Shown: positions 16,469-25,209 of the stretch, in pieces
Numbering within the stretch: position 1 is the first letter of the stretch
Layout: each line of letters starts with the position of its first letter
Assembly: GCF_001969365.1 (NCBI RefSeq)
Contig: NZ_CP019312.1
Coordinates: 2,108,001 to 2,172,000 of the forward strand
DNA: 64,000 bases
Source: Tateyamaria omphalii
GTDB lineage: Bacteria; Pseudomonadota; Alphaproteobacteria; Rhodobacterales; Rhodobacteraceae
Direction: 5' to 3'
Translations under genes and position numbers: made by a program
The notes under the pieces: generated by a model
Told to the model about the DNA's origin: nothing
What the model saw: the letters and a program-made list of their open reading frames with translations, nothing else
Database searches by the model: none

Positions 16469-17853
16469 TGCGCGCGGTGCGTCTGGATATGCGCCTTGAG
16501 CGCCTCAAGATCGTTCGGCACCCGCGTCAGCCGTTCCGCGCGTTCATACAGGTCTGCCATCCTGGGTGGAAGGGGGGGCGTGATGCCTGTTGCCGCCTCG
16601 ACCGCGGCCGGGAACTTGGCGGGGTGGGCTGTGGCCAGCGTGATCATGGGGATGCCTGCCGCGCGTTCGATGTCTGCGACGTGAACGCCAACGGCGGAGT
16701 GCGGGCAAAGAAGCTCGCCGCTTGCCTTCAGCGAGGTGGTGATCTGCGCACTTGTCTCGTCTTCGGATACCCGGCCCGAAGCGTAATGGTCCTGCAGAAC
16801 CTGCATAGCGCCCTGGCTGACCTCGAAACCGCCATGTTTCAACTCTTCCATCAGCTGCGCCACCGCCATGCCATCGCGGTCATAGGCGTCGAAAAGGGCA
16901 CGCTCGAAATTGGAACTCACCTGAATGTCCATGGACGGGCTGATCGACGGGATTGTTTCGCCCTTGTGATAGCCTTGCCCGCTCAGGCAGCGGTGCAGGA
17001 TGTCGTTCTGGTTGGTGGCCACGACCAGCTTGTCGATTTGCAGGCCCATCCGCTTGGCGATGTAGCCCGCAAAGATGTCGCCGAAATTGCCGGTGGGCAC
17101 GGTGAAGCTGACCTTGCGCTGTGGTGCACCCACCGCCACGGCAGCTGAAAAGTAGTAAACGACCTGCGCCAGCACACGCGCCCAGTTGATCGAGTTCACG
17201 CCGGCAAGGGCCACACCGTCACGGAACTCGAAATCGTTGAACATGTCCTTGAGCCGGGCCTGGCAGTCGTCGAAGTCGCCCTCGACGGCCAGCGCATGCA
17301 CGTTGCTTTCTGTCGGCGTGGTCATCTGGCGGCGCTGCACTTCGCTGACGCGACCATGGGGGTAGAGGATGAACACATCCACATTGTCGAGGCCGCGAAA
17401 CGCCTCAATCGCGGCAGACCCGGTATCGCCGCTCGTTGCCCCGACGATGGTCACCCGCTGATTGCGGCGGCGAAGCGCGGTCTGGAACAGCTGCCCGATC
17501 AGCTGCATGGCGAAGTCCTTGAACGCCAGCGTGGGCCCATGAAACAGCTCAAGCAAAAAATGCCCCTGGTCCAGTTGTACAAGCGGTGCGCGGGCGGCAT
17601 GGCCAAAACCCGCATAGGCGCGGTCGATGCAGGCGCGGAATTCATCATCCGTAAATGTGTCGCCCACAAAGGGGCGCATGACGGTATAGGCGATCTCTTC
17701 GTAGGGATGTCCCTCCATCTCGGCGATGGTCGCCTCATCCAGTGTTGGGATCGTTTCGGGGACATAGAGGCCGCCATCCCGGGCCAGTCCCGTCAGCATC
17801 GTGTCTTCGAAGGTCAGCGCGGGGGCTTGGCCACGGGTCGAGATGTAGCGCAT
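16465..17853 (-). CDS. thrC: Threonine synthase
   Basis: This 462-residue PLP enzyme converts O-phospho-L-homoserine to threonine. The N-terminus MRYISTRGQAPALTFEDTMLTGLARDGGLYVPE and the PLP-lysine segment HGPTLAFKDFAMQ (Lys112) are diagnostic, as are TIVGATSGDTGSAAIEAFRG and NSINWARVLAQVVYYF. The length is that of the class without SAM regulation, as in enterobacteria and alphaproteobacteria. It precedes the M16 protease gene in the same transcript. Confidence 0.95.
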   Translation of the reverse strand: MRYISTRGQAPALTFEDTMLTGLARDGGLYVPETIPTLDEATIAEMEGHPYEEIAYTVMRPFVGDTFTDDEFRACIDRAYAGFGHAARAPLVQLDQGHFLLELFHGPTLAFKDFAMQLIGQLFQTALRRRNQRVTIVGATSGDTGSAAIEAFRGLDNVDVFILYPHGRVSEVQRRQMTTPTESNVHALAVEGDFDDCQARLKDMFNDFEFRDGVALAGVNSINWARVLAQVVYYFSAAVAVGAPQRKVSFTVPTGNFGDIFAGYIAKRMGLQIDKLVVATNQNDILHRCLSGQGYHKGETIPSISPSMDIQVSSNFERALFDAYDRDGMAVAQLMEELKHGGFEVSQGAMQVLQDHYASGRVSEDETSAQITTSLKASGELLCPHSAVGVHVADIERAAGIPMITLATAHPAKFPAAVEAATGITPPLPPRMADLYERAERLTRVPNDLEALKAHIQTHRAQ

Positions 17854-17866
17854 CGTGTCGTCTTTC

Positions 17867-18541
17867 TCAGCGCGGGCTGCGGTTGGTGCGCAGCACGAAA
17901 TAGGCAGTCATCAATACCCAGATCGCCGCCAGCGAAAACCAGGTGATTGCGTATTGCAGGTGATCGTTCGGAATGCCAGCGGTGTCTACAGGCCAGGGCG
18001 TCACGCCAAGGTCAATTTCCGGCGTCTCGCGCAGAACGATCAGGACCGGCTGGGTATCGAGCACATCGGCCATGGCAGGCACGTCGCGGGCAAACCAGAG
18101 ATTCTTGTCGAGATCGGGGGCCGGCGTGAAACTGTCAGCTTCGTTCGGGGCGTCGAGGTTGCCTACAATTGTCAGTGGCGTGTCGGGTAAGCTTGGCACC
18201 GCCAACTCGTCCGGCAGCCAGCCGGTGTCGATCAGGACGGGTCCGAAACCATCCACGTCGAAGGGTCGGATGATGCGGTGGACGGCCCCTGTCGTCTTGC
18301 GCGATGCCAACATGCGGATGTGATCCGGGCCGAACGTACCCGTCACTTCAACCGGTGCATAGCGTTGGAACTGTGGATCCACAGCAGCAGAGAGCGACGT
18401 CGGAGCAGCGTCGATTTGCGCGTCAATGCGGGCCAAGAGGTCCTGCTTCCAGGAAAGCCTTTGCACCTGCCAGACGCCGAGGCCGATCAGGATACCGGCT
18501 CCCATGAGGCCGAAGGTCAGCAGAAAGAGTAAGCGACGCAT
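17867..18541 (-). CDS. SURF1 family cytochrome oxidase assembly protein
   Basis: A 224-residue membrane protein with the SURF1 topology: one transmembrane helix at the N-terminus (LLFLLTFGLMGAGILIGLGVWQVQRLSWK) and one at the C-terminus (YAITWFSLAAIWVLMTAYFVLR), with a periplasmic domain between them containing RYAPVEVTGTF and VLIDTGWLPDE. SURF1 proteins help insert heme a into subunit I of aa3 oxidases. Its place at the end of the cta operon fits. A hairpin terminator separates it from ctaE, so it may be transcribed at a lower level. Confidence 0.88.
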   Translation of the reverse strand: MRRLLFLLTFGLMGAGILIGLGVWQVQRLSWKQDLLARIDAQIDAAPTSLSAAVDPQFQRYAPVEVTGTFGPDHIRMLASRKTTGAVHRIIRPFDVDGFGPVLIDTGWLPDELAVPSLPDTPLTIVGNLDAPNEADSFTPAPDLDKNLWFARDVPAMADVLDTQPVLIVLRETPEIDLGVTPWPVDTAGIPNDHLQYAITWFSLAAIWVLMTAYFVLRTNRSPR

Positions 18542-18568
18542 GCGCGCGAGTGCCCTCTGAACATGTGA

Positions 18569-18593
18569 AAAGCGCGCGGAAACCGCGCGCTTT
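18569..18593 (-). terminator. Terminator or attenuator between ctaE and the SURF1 gene
   Basis: On the minus strand AAAGCGCGCGG and CCGCGCGCTTT form an 11-bp stem with a 3-base loop followed by TTTTC. It stands 24 bases after ctaE and 27 bases before the SURF1 start, so read-through would set SURF1 expression. Confidence 0.75.
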
Positions 18594-18616
18594 GATCTTG
18601 TTGCGTGTGACGCGGT

Positions 18617-19474
18617 TTAGTGGTCGAGGCCCGGCATCGTGCCGACGCCCCAAATGTACACGGCGAAGAACAGGAACAGCCACACCACATCGACGAAGTG
18701 CCAGTACCATGCGGCGGCCTCAAACCCAATGTGCTTTTCGGCGGTGAAGTGTCCTTTCATCGCCCGCAGCAGGCACACAAAAAGGAAGATGGTGCCGATG
18801 ATCACGTGAACGCCGTGAAAGCCTGTTGCCATAAAGAAGTTCGAGAAGAACTTGTCACCGCCGAATTCCCAGCCCTGGTACAGCAGATAGGAATATTCAT
18901 ACGCCTGGAAGAAGGTGAACAAGAGCCCCAAAACCACTGCGATGGCCAGACCGTTCACCACGTCCTTGCGCGCGCCGCCATGCACCAGCGCGTGGTGCGC
19001 CCAGGTGACTGCACAGCCCGACAACAGCAGGATCAGCGTGTTGATCAGCGGCAGGTGGAACGCATCGACGTGGTATATTTCCGGCTGCAGGTACTCTGAC
19101 CCGACATACTCGCTCATCGGGTACATGGCGTGCTTGAAGAACGACCAGAACCACGCGGCAAAGAACATCACTTCGGACATGATGAACAGGATGAAGCCAT
19201 AGCGCAGACCGATCCGCACAACGGGCGTGTGATCGCCAATGCGGCTTTCGGCAACCACATCGGCCCACCAGCCAAACATGGTGTAAAGGACCGCAACAAA
19301 GCCGATCAGGAACAGCCAGGGCCCGCTCAATTCGATGGCTTTGAAGAAGATTGTCATGCCGCCCGACATCCAGGCAACAGCACCGAACAGCATGGTGAAT
19401 GCGGCCAGCGCCGACAACAAGGGCCAGGTTGATGGCGCAAGAATGTGGTAGTCGTGATTTTTTGCGTGGGCCAT
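18617..19474 (-). CDS. ctaE: Cytochrome c oxidase subunit III
   Basis: A 285-residue membrane protein with seven predicted helices. Diagnostic features are the N-terminus [19 protein letters not shown], the helix [26 protein letters not shown] and the C-terminal [19 protein letters not shown] and [16 protein letters not shown]. It is a core subunit of the aa3-type oxidase in the inner membrane. The order ctaC, ctaB, small ORF, ctaG, ctaE is the alphaproteobacterial cta operon; subunit I is not in this window. Confidence 0.95.
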   Translation of the reverse strand: MAHAKNHDYHILAPSTWPLLSALAAFTMLFGAVAWMSGGMTIFFKAIELSGPWLFLIGFVAVLYTMFGWWADVVAESRIGDHTPVVRIGLRYGFILFIMSEVMFFAAWFWSFFKHAMYPMSEYVGSEYLQPEIYHVDAFHLPLINTLILLLSGCAVTWAHHALVHGGARKDVVNGLAIAVVLGLLFTFFQAYEYSYLLYQGWEFGGDKFFSNFFMATGFHGVHVIIGTIFLFVCLLRAMKGHFTAEKHIGFEAAAWYWHFVDVVWLFLFFAVYIWGVGTMPGLDH

Positions 19475-19484
19475 TGTCCGTCCC

Positions 19485-20063
19485 TTAGTTCAGGTTTGTG
19501 TCTTCCGCCTGCTCCAGCGCGGCATAGCCGTCGGGCAGGTCGATTTGGTAAAAGGTGTAGCTCAGCGTGATCGTGTGCACGTATTTCGCATCGCGGTCCG
19601 TGACGATCTCGGGATCGACATAGAAGGTGACGGGCATCATCACCCGCTCGCCCGGCTGCAGCACCTGTTCTTCAAAGCAGAAGCAGTCGATCTTCGAAAA
19701 AAAGCCGCCTGCCTCGTAAGGGGCTACGTTGTAGCTGGCTGATCCGGCCACAGGCTTGTCCGTGGGGTTGTAGGCTTCGTAGAACGCGAGGCCGGTCTCA
19801 CCGATGCGCAATTCCATCTCGCGCACTTCCGGCGTGAACTGCCACGGCATGTGCCGCTCGAGCGAGGCATCAAAGCGGACCTTGATCGTCTGATCCAGGA
19901 TGTCTTCGTTCGCCACTTCGGACACGCCCGGCGTGCCGCCAAAGCCGGTGACGCGGCAGAACCAGTCGTAGAAAGGGACCGACGCCCAGGCGAGCCCGCC
20001 CATGACGAGAACCAGACCGACGGTTTGTGCCACTGTTTTCGTTGGACCTTCCAGACGCATCAT
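19485..20063 (-). CDS. ctaG: Cytochrome c oxidase copper chaperone CtaG/Cox11
   Basis: A 192-residue protein with one N-terminal membrane helix ([34 protein letters not shown]) and a periplasmic domain carrying the copper-binding CFCF motif at residues 127-130 ([10 protein letters not shown]). It delivers copper to the CuB site of subunit I. The start overlaps the stop of the small upstream gene by four bases; a second ATG follows at once. The length and motif match Cox11. Confidence 0.94.
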   Translation of the reverse strand: MMRLEGPTKTVAQTVGLVLVMGGLAWASVPFYDWFCRVTGFGGTPGVSEVANEDILDQTIKVRFDASLERHMPWQFTPEVREMELRIGETGLAFYEAYNPTDKPVAGSASYNVAPYEAGGFFSKIDCFCFEEQVLQPGERVMMPVTFYVDPEIVTDRDAKYVHTITLSYTFYQIDLPDGYAALEQAEDTNLN

Positions 20064-20221
20064 TGTTGCTCCTCGATCCGGGGCAGCTCGAAGTCTCCGC
20101 CCGTGATTTTCACAAACGTGAGCGCAAGGATGAGGATGACAAACCCTGCCAGCATCAGCCCCACGCCCACATTGCGCCCTTTGCGGCGCTGGTGGATTTC
20201 ATGTTCGGCGCGAATGCTCAT
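20060..20221 (-). CDS. Small single-pass membrane protein of the cta operon
   Basis: A 53-residue protein encoded between ctaB and ctaG and joined to both by four-base ATGA overlaps. It has a charged cytoplasmic N-terminus (MSIRAEHEIHQRRKGRN), one hydrophobic helix (VGVGLMLAGFVILILALTFV) and a short outer tail ([16 protein letters not shown]). The tight coupling on both sides is good evidence that it is a real gene. Similar short ORFs are found at this place in other alphaproteobacterial cta operons. The function is not established; a role in oxidase assembly is inferred from position only. Confidence 0.82.
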   Translation of the reverse strand: MSIRAEHEIHQRRKGRNVGVGLMLAGFVILILALTFVKITGGDFELPRIEEQQ

Positions 20222-21156
20222 GCCCAGATCCCCCAGGATGCGGGCAACATCGCCTCAACCAGGATCGCGCCGAAGTGCAGGAAAAGGTATAGAAGCGACA
20301 GCTTAAAGAACGCCTTTTCGACGCGGTAGCTGTCAGCCTCAGCCACAGCTTCATCCCGGCGCCAGATGTCGAACGCACCTTTAAGGAAAAGTGCGTTCAG
20401 GATGATTGCGGTCGTAAGATAGACGGGCCCGCCAATCGCCGTGAACGCCGTGCCAACGGCCAGACCGACGAGCAGGACGGTGTAGACCAGAATGTGCAAA
20501 CGCGTTGCTTTGCGCCCGTGCGTCACTGTCAGCATGGGGACGCCCGCGTCATCGTAATCCGACTTCATAAACAGGGCCAGCGCCCAGAAATGCGGCGGCG
20601 TCCACATAAAGATCAGGGCGAACATCAACCATGCCTCAACCGACATGGACCCGGTTGCGATCACCCAGCCGATCACCGGCGGGAACGCACCGGCAGCGCC
20701 GCCGATCACGATGTTCTGCGGCGTCGAGCGTTTGAGCCACATCGAATAAACAACCGCGTAGAAGAAGATGGTGAATGCCAGCAGACCAGCCGCCAACAGG
20801 TTGGCGCTGAGCGCCAGCATCATCACGGACATGCCTGACAAGGCGACGCCAAGCACCTTGGCTTCGTCCGGTGTAACCTTGCCTGCGGGGATGGGCCGTT
20901 TCGACGTCCGCTTCATCACGGCGTCGATGTCAGCATCCCACCACATGTTCAGCGCACCGGATGCCCCGGCCCCAATTGCGACGAACAGGATGGACGCAAA
21001 TGCTATGACCGGATGCACAGAAACGGGCGCCGCCAGCAAACCGACAAGCGCCGTGAAGACCACAAGCGACATAACACGCGGTTTCAGCAGCGCGAAATAA
21101 TCGCCCAGGGACGCTTCGTCCTCGTAGCTTTGCGTCTGGTAGCTGATGTCGGTCAT
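20218..21156 (-). CDS. ctaB: Protoheme IX farnesyltransferase (heme o synthase)
   Basis: A 312-residue polytopic UbiA-family prenyltransferase that converts heme b to heme o for the oxidase. The allylic diphosphate-binding motif NMWWDADIDAVMKRTSKRPIP is present, as are DYFALLKPRVMSLVVFTALVG at the N-terminus and the second acidic loop KSDYDDAGVPML. The ATG at 21156 was used; a GTG lies directly before it. Its stop overlaps the start of the small cta gene. Confidence 0.94.
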   Translation of the reverse strand: MTDISYQTQSYEDEASLGDYFALLKPRVMSLVVFTALVGLLAAPVSVHPVIAFASILFVAIGAGASGALNMWWDADIDAVMKRTSKRPIPAGKVTPDEAKVLGVALSGMSVMMLALSANLLAAGLLAFTIFFYAVVYSMWLKRSTPQNIVIGGAAGAFPPVIGWVIATGSMSVEAWLMFALIFMWTPPHFWALALFMKSDYDDAGVPMLTVTHGRKATRLHILVYTVLLVGLAVGTAFTAIGGPVYLTTAIILNALFLKGAFDIWRRDEAVAEADSYRVEKAFFKLSLLYLFLHFGAILVEAMLPASWGIWA

Positions 21157-21183
21157 CACGTTCCCGTTGATCCTAAGACAAGG

Positions 21184-21204
21184 GCGGCGGGATAGCCCCG
21201 CCGC
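21184..21204 (-). terminator. Hairpin between ctaC and ctaB
   Basis: GCGGCGGG and CCCGCCGC form an 8-bp GC stem with a 5-base loop, 12 bases after the ctaC stop. On the minus strand it is followed by CCTTGTCTT, a poor T-run, so it is more likely an attenuator or mRNA 3'-protecting hairpin that lets ctaC exceed the assembly genes than a full stop. Confidence 0.5.
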
Positions 21205-21216
21205 GCAAGCGCATTA

Positions 21217-22116
21217 TCAGTTGGTCAGAACTTGCCGCACATCGACGTAGTCACCGCCCTCGCGGTTGGCGTCGAGCCACGCCTCGTAGGCGTCTTCGCT
21301 CACCACCTTGACCGCAATCGGCATGTAGGCGTGCGCGATACCACACAGTTCCGAACACTGGCCAAAGTAGATGCCTTCCTTTTCAGGCTGGAACCACAGT
21401 TCGGCCAGACGGCCTGGCACGGCGTCTTGCTTCACGCCAAAGGCCGGGATCGTCCACGAGTGGATCACATCTGCGCCCGTCACTTGCATCACGATGGTCT
21501 TGCCAACGGGCACAACAACCGCTGTGTCGGTCGCCAGCAGGAAATCCTGTTCGGAATAGCCAGCCTCTTGAAGATGCGCGCGCACCTCGTCGTTGATCGC
21601 GTAATTGTAGGGCATCTCGGAATCAAGCGGCTCGGTCGCCGGCGCGCCAATCATGTAACTGTCGAACGAGATGTCCTCATCCACATATTCATAGCCCCAG
21701 AACCACTGGTAGCCGGTGACCTTGATCGTCACGTCACCTTCGGGGATCTCTTGCTGGTGAAACAGCGTCGGAAGCGAGAACGCACCGATAAAGACCAGGA
21801 TCACAATCGGAACAACGGTCCATGCAATTTCAACCGGGGTGTTGTGGGTAAAGCTGGCAGGCTCTGGGTTGCGCTTGCGATTGTAGCGCACGATGACCCA
21901 GGCCAGCAGGCCCGTCACGAACAACGTGATCAGGGTGATGATCACCAGGATCATGCCATCCAGCCATTGCAGGCGGCGGGCGATTTCCGTCGCAGCCGGT
22001 TGGAAGCCCATACCCCCGTCGACGGGGCGGCCAATCACCTCAAGCCCGTCCTGGGCCCAGGCCGGGGCGGCGGCAAGGGCGCTCAGCACACCCGAAATCG
22101 AGAAAAGCTTTTTCAT
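21217..22116 (-). CDS. ctaC: Cytochrome c oxidase subunit II
   Basis: A 299-residue protein with a signal peptide (cut near AWAQ, residue 22), two membrane helices (about 54-76 and 98-116) and a periplasmic cupredoxin domain. The CuA ligands are visible: His219 (VIHSWTIP), Cys254, Glu256, Cys258, His262 and Met265 ([12 protein letters not shown]). YQWFWGYEY is the aromatic path for electrons from cytochrome c. There is no fused heme c domain. The frame is open upstream to 22227, but the ATG at 22116 gives the signal peptide. Confidence 0.95.
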   Translation of the reverse strand: MKKLFSISGVLSALAAAPAWAQDGLEVIGRPVDGGMGFQPAATEIARRLQWLDGMILVIITLITLFVTGLLAWVIVRYNRKRNPEPASFTHNTPVEIAWTVVPIVILVFIGAFSLPTLFHQQEIPEGDVTIKVTGYQWFWGYEYVDEDISFDSYMIGAPATEPLDSEMPYNYAINDEVRAHLQEAGYSEQDFLLATDTAVVVPVGKTIVMQVTGADVIHSWTIPAFGVKQDAVPGRLAELWFQPEKEGIYFGQCSELCGIAHAYMPIAVKVVSEDAYEAWLDANREGGDYVDVRQVLTN

Positions 22117-22302
22117 CTGGTCGTCCTGATCTTGCGTGATCATCATGAGTGGGAAGAAAGGCCGCAATGCGCACTGCTTCCGCCTCCCGTTGTATTGTTG
22201 CCAGTTACAATCATATTCTGACTGCAAGATAAAGACGTAAGGGGCGCGTCAAACGGACGCTTGCCGTGGCGAAACGCCCCACTGCATACCGGAGTATACC
22301 AG

Positions 22303-23724
22303 ATGAACGACGCCCCTTTCGCCCCGCTGGATCACGACATTGATCGCAGCGTGGCCCTGCAAATTTTGCGCGATGCGACAGCGGGGGCGGACGATGGCGA
22401 GTTGTTTCTGGAACGCCGCAGGTCCGAAGCGCTGGTCTATGATGACGGGCGCCTGAAAACCGCAAGCTATGATGCCGCACAGGGCTTCGGCCTGCGCGCA
22501 GTGCGGGGCGAAGTCGCGGGATATGCGCATTCCACCGAAATTTCAGAACAGGCACTGCGCCGCGCATCGGAGACCGCACGTCTGGCCGTGGGTGCGGGTG
22601 GAGGTACGCTCGCTGACGCGCCCCAACCGACGAACACGCAGCTTTACACCTCTGACGATCCCATTGCCGGGGCGAGCTTCCCGGTCAAACTCGAAACACT
22701 GAAAGAGATCGACGCATATCTGCGCGACCTTGATTCGCGGGTGGTGCAGGTGTCCGCCTCCCTTGCCGCCTCCATTCAGGAGGTCGAGATCCTGCGCCCC
22801 GAGGGCCATTCGGTGCGGGATGTGCGCCCCATGACGCGCCTGAACATCTCTGTCATCGTGGAACAGAACGGGCGGCGCGAAAGTGGCAGCGCCGGGGGCG
22901 GCGGGCGCGTCGGCCTTGATGGTTTGATTGACCGTGATGACTGGCAGGCCAAGGCACGCGAAGCGCTGCGCGTGGCCGTGGTGAACCTCGATGCCGTCCC
23001 TGCCCCAGCTGGCGTGATGGACGTGGTGCTTGGCCCCGGTTGGCCCGGTATCCTGCTGCACGAGGCCATCGGCCACGGGCTCGAGGGCGATTTCAACCGC
23101 AAGGGCAGCTCCGCCTTTGCCGGGCTGATGGGCGAGCGGATCGCGGCCCCGGGCGTGACCGTGCTGGACGACGGCACGATCCCGGATCGGCGCGGATCCA
23201 TCACGGTGGATGACGAAGGCACGCCATCGGCCAAAAACACCCTGATCGAAGACGGCATTCTTGTCGGCTACATGCAGGACCGGCAGAACGCGCGCCTCAT
23301 GGGTGTCAAGGCGACGGGCAACGGGCGACGCCAAAGCTATGCCCATGCCCCGATGCCGCGGATGACGAACACCTACATGCTGGGCGGTGATACTGCGCCA
23401 GATGACATCGTGGCCGATCTGAAGGACGGGATCTATGCGGTGGGATTCGGCGGCGGTCAGGTTGACATCACCAACGGCAAGTTCGTCTTTTCCTGTACCG
23501 AGGCCTACCGCGTCGAAAACGGCAAGGTGGGCGCGCCGGTGAAGGGTGCGACCCTGATCGGCGACGGCGCCACCGCGCTCAAGCAGATCCGCGCCATCGG
23601 CAACGACATGGCCCTGGATCCGGGCATGGGAAATTGCGGCAAGGCCGGTCAGTGGGTGCCGGTTGGCGTCGGTCAGCCGACGCTGATGATCGGTGGGCTG
23701 ACGGTTGGAGGGTCTGCGGCCTGA
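22303..23724 (+). CDS. tldD: Metalloprotease TldD
   Basis: A 473-residue protease of the TldD/PmbA family. The zinc-binding HEAIGHGLEGDF motif is at residues 253-258 and onwards, and the family ends GNCGKAGQWVPVGVGQPTLMIGGLTVGGS and SAGGGGRVGLDG are present. With its partner PmbA (TldE), not in this window, it matures small peptides such as microcin B17 and degrades CcdA; its usual role in this group is unknown. It is divergent from ctaC over a 186-bp gap. Confidence 0.94.
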   Translation: MNDAPFAPLDHDIDRSVALQILRDATAGADDGELFLERRRSEALVYDDGRLKTASYDAAQGFGLRAVRGEVAGYAHSTEISEQALRRASETARLAVGAGGGTLADAPQPTNTQLYTSDDPIAGASFPVKLETLKEIDAYLRDLDSRVVQVSASLAASIQEVEILRPEGHSVRDVRPMTRLNISVIVEQNGRRESGSAGGGGRVGLDGLIDRDDWQAKAREALRVAVVNLDAVPAPAGVMDVVLGPGWPGILLHEAIGHGLEGDFNRKGSSAFAGLMGERIAAPGVTVLDDGTIPDRRGSITVDDEGTPSAKNTLIEDGILVGYMQDRQNARLMGVKATGNGRRQSYAHAPMPRMTNTYMLGGDTAPDDIVADLKDGIYAVGFGGGQVDITNGKFVFSCTEAYRVENGKVGAPVKGATLIGDGATALKQIRAIGNDMALDPGMGNCGKAGQWVPVGVGQPTLMIGGLTVGGSAA

Positions 23725-23960
23725 GTCGTTTCCGAATTCAGATATGTCAAATAACACAGTGATTTGGCCGCCCCCTCGCCATTTTCGGGGAGGGCGAGGC
23801 GACCATATTGTTCCACATCTGTTCCAATCAAAGGTTTTCTGGAAAATTTTTCCAAGTCAAATCAACCCCTAGGCGAGCAAGCTGCAATCCGGGCCCGCCT
23901 GTTCATGCGTTGTTAACCTTGTCGAATCTACAACAATACCAGCAACGGACGGAGCCACGG

Positions 23961-25112
23961 ATGACTGAAAAGGATACCCATCCTTCTTCCACTCACCCCC
24001 CACTCCCACCCACCTCGGAAGACGACCAGTTCACGCGTCTCCGTCTGTTGCGCTCACGCCGGGTCGGCATTGCAACGTATAAACGACTGCTGATTGAACA
24101 CGGCACCGCGCAAAATGCGCTGGCCGCGCTGCCTCAGGTAGCGCGCGCCGCCGGCGTTGAGAATTACAAACCATGTCCCGAGGGCGTCATTCATGCCGAG
24201 CTGGCCGCCGGTCGCGCACTCGGCGCTCGCCTGATTGCGCAGGGCGATAATCTGTATCCTGCGCCGCTGAACGAGATGTCCGATGCGCCGCCATTTCTAT
24301 GGGTGCTCGGCAACACTGATTTGCTTCAACGCCCCATGATCGCGCTGGTCGGCGCGCGCAATGCCTCATCCCTCGGGACGCGCATGGCCCGTGCGCTGGC
24401 CCGAGACCTTGGCGCCGAAGGATATGTCGTTGTCTCCGGACTGGCGCGCGGCGTGGACGCCGCCGCGCATCTTGCGTCACTCGATAGTGGCACGGTCGCA
24501 GTGCAGGCGGGCGGCGTCGACACCATCTACCCGGCAGAAAACGCCAAGCTGGCCGAGGACATCGCGGCGCGCGGCGCGCGGATCAGTGAGCAGCCGTTGG
24601 GCCTGCAGCCGATGGCGCGACACTTTCCGGCACGCAACCGCATCATCTCGGGTCTCTCCGGCGCCACCATCGTGGTCGAGGCTGCTGCAAAATCGGGCAG
24701 CCTGATCACCGCACGGGACGCCCTTGATCTGGGCCGCGACGTGCTGGCGGTCCCTGGCCACCCGATGGACGCGCGGGCATCGGGGTGCAACATGCTGATC
24801 CGGGACGGCGCGACACTGATCCGCGACGCAGCCGACGTGATCGAAGCGCTGACGCCGATCGTGCCAAGGCCAGCGCCCGAATTGCCACTCGATGTGCCGG
24901 AACAGCTGCCCAAAGACCGCAGGAGCCTCCAGGAAACCGCAGCGCTGCACCAACAAATCCTGTCCCGTCTCGGCCCGTCTCCGGTCGCGGAGGATCAGTT
25001 GATCCGGGATATTGGCGCGCCTACGGCGACTGTCGCTCCTGCCCTTGTCGAACTGGAACTCGACGGCAGCATTGACCGCGCGCCCGGCGGCCTTCTGACC
25101 CGCGCCAGTTGA
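23961..25112 (+). CDS. dprA: DNA-processing protein DprA
   Basis: A 383-residue protein that loads RecA on incoming single-stranded DNA in transformation. The Rossmann-like core is clear: MIALVGARNASSLGTRMARALARDL, VVVSGLARGVDAAAHLASL, TVAVQAGGVDTIYPAEN and ISGLSGATIVVEAAAKSGSLITARDALDLGRDVLAVPG. A C-terminal winged-helix domain follows (residues about 310-383). A GGAG site at 23951-23954 supports this ATG. In Rhodobacterales DprA is usually next to topA, as here. The 236-bp gap upstream holds an imperfect GC hairpin after tldD and is otherwise unremarkable. Confidence 0.92.
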   Translation: MTEKDTHPSSTHPPLPPTSEDDQFTRLRLLRSRRVGIATYKRLLIEHGTAQNALAALPQVARAAGVENYKPCPEGVIHAELAAGRALGARLIAQGDNLYPAPLNEMSDAPPFLWVLGNTDLLQRPMIALVGARNASSLGTRMARALARDLGAEGYVVVSGLARGVDAAAHLASLDSGTVAVQAGGVDTIYPAENAKLAEDIAARGARISEQPLGLQPMARHFPARNRIISGLSGATIVVEAAAKSGSLITARDALDLGRDVLAVPGHPMDARASGCNMLIRDGATLIRDAADVIEALTPIVPRPAPELPLDVPEQLPKDRRSLQETAALHQQILSRLGPSPVAEDQLIRDIGAPTATVAPALVELELDGSIDRAPGGLLTRAS

Positions 25113-25113
25113 T

Positions 25114-25138
25114 CGCACTCAGAGTGCGCTTGTTGACA
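25114..25138 (+). promoter_or_regulatory. Palindrome and -35-like hexamer before topA
   Basis: CGCACTC-A-GAGTGCG (25114-25128) is a perfect inverted repeat with a one-base centre, directly after the dprA stop. TTGACA at 25133-25138 is a perfect -35 hexamer, but no good -10 hexamer stands at the usual distance (ACATGT at 25156). The repeat could be a small terminator stem or an operator. Confidence 0.35.
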
Positions 25139-25209
25139 TTCCGCCCTTGCACCCCACATGTTGCGCCGCCATAGAGCAGCAAATTTTCAGGTCCGAGGTC
25201 ACTCCGTTA

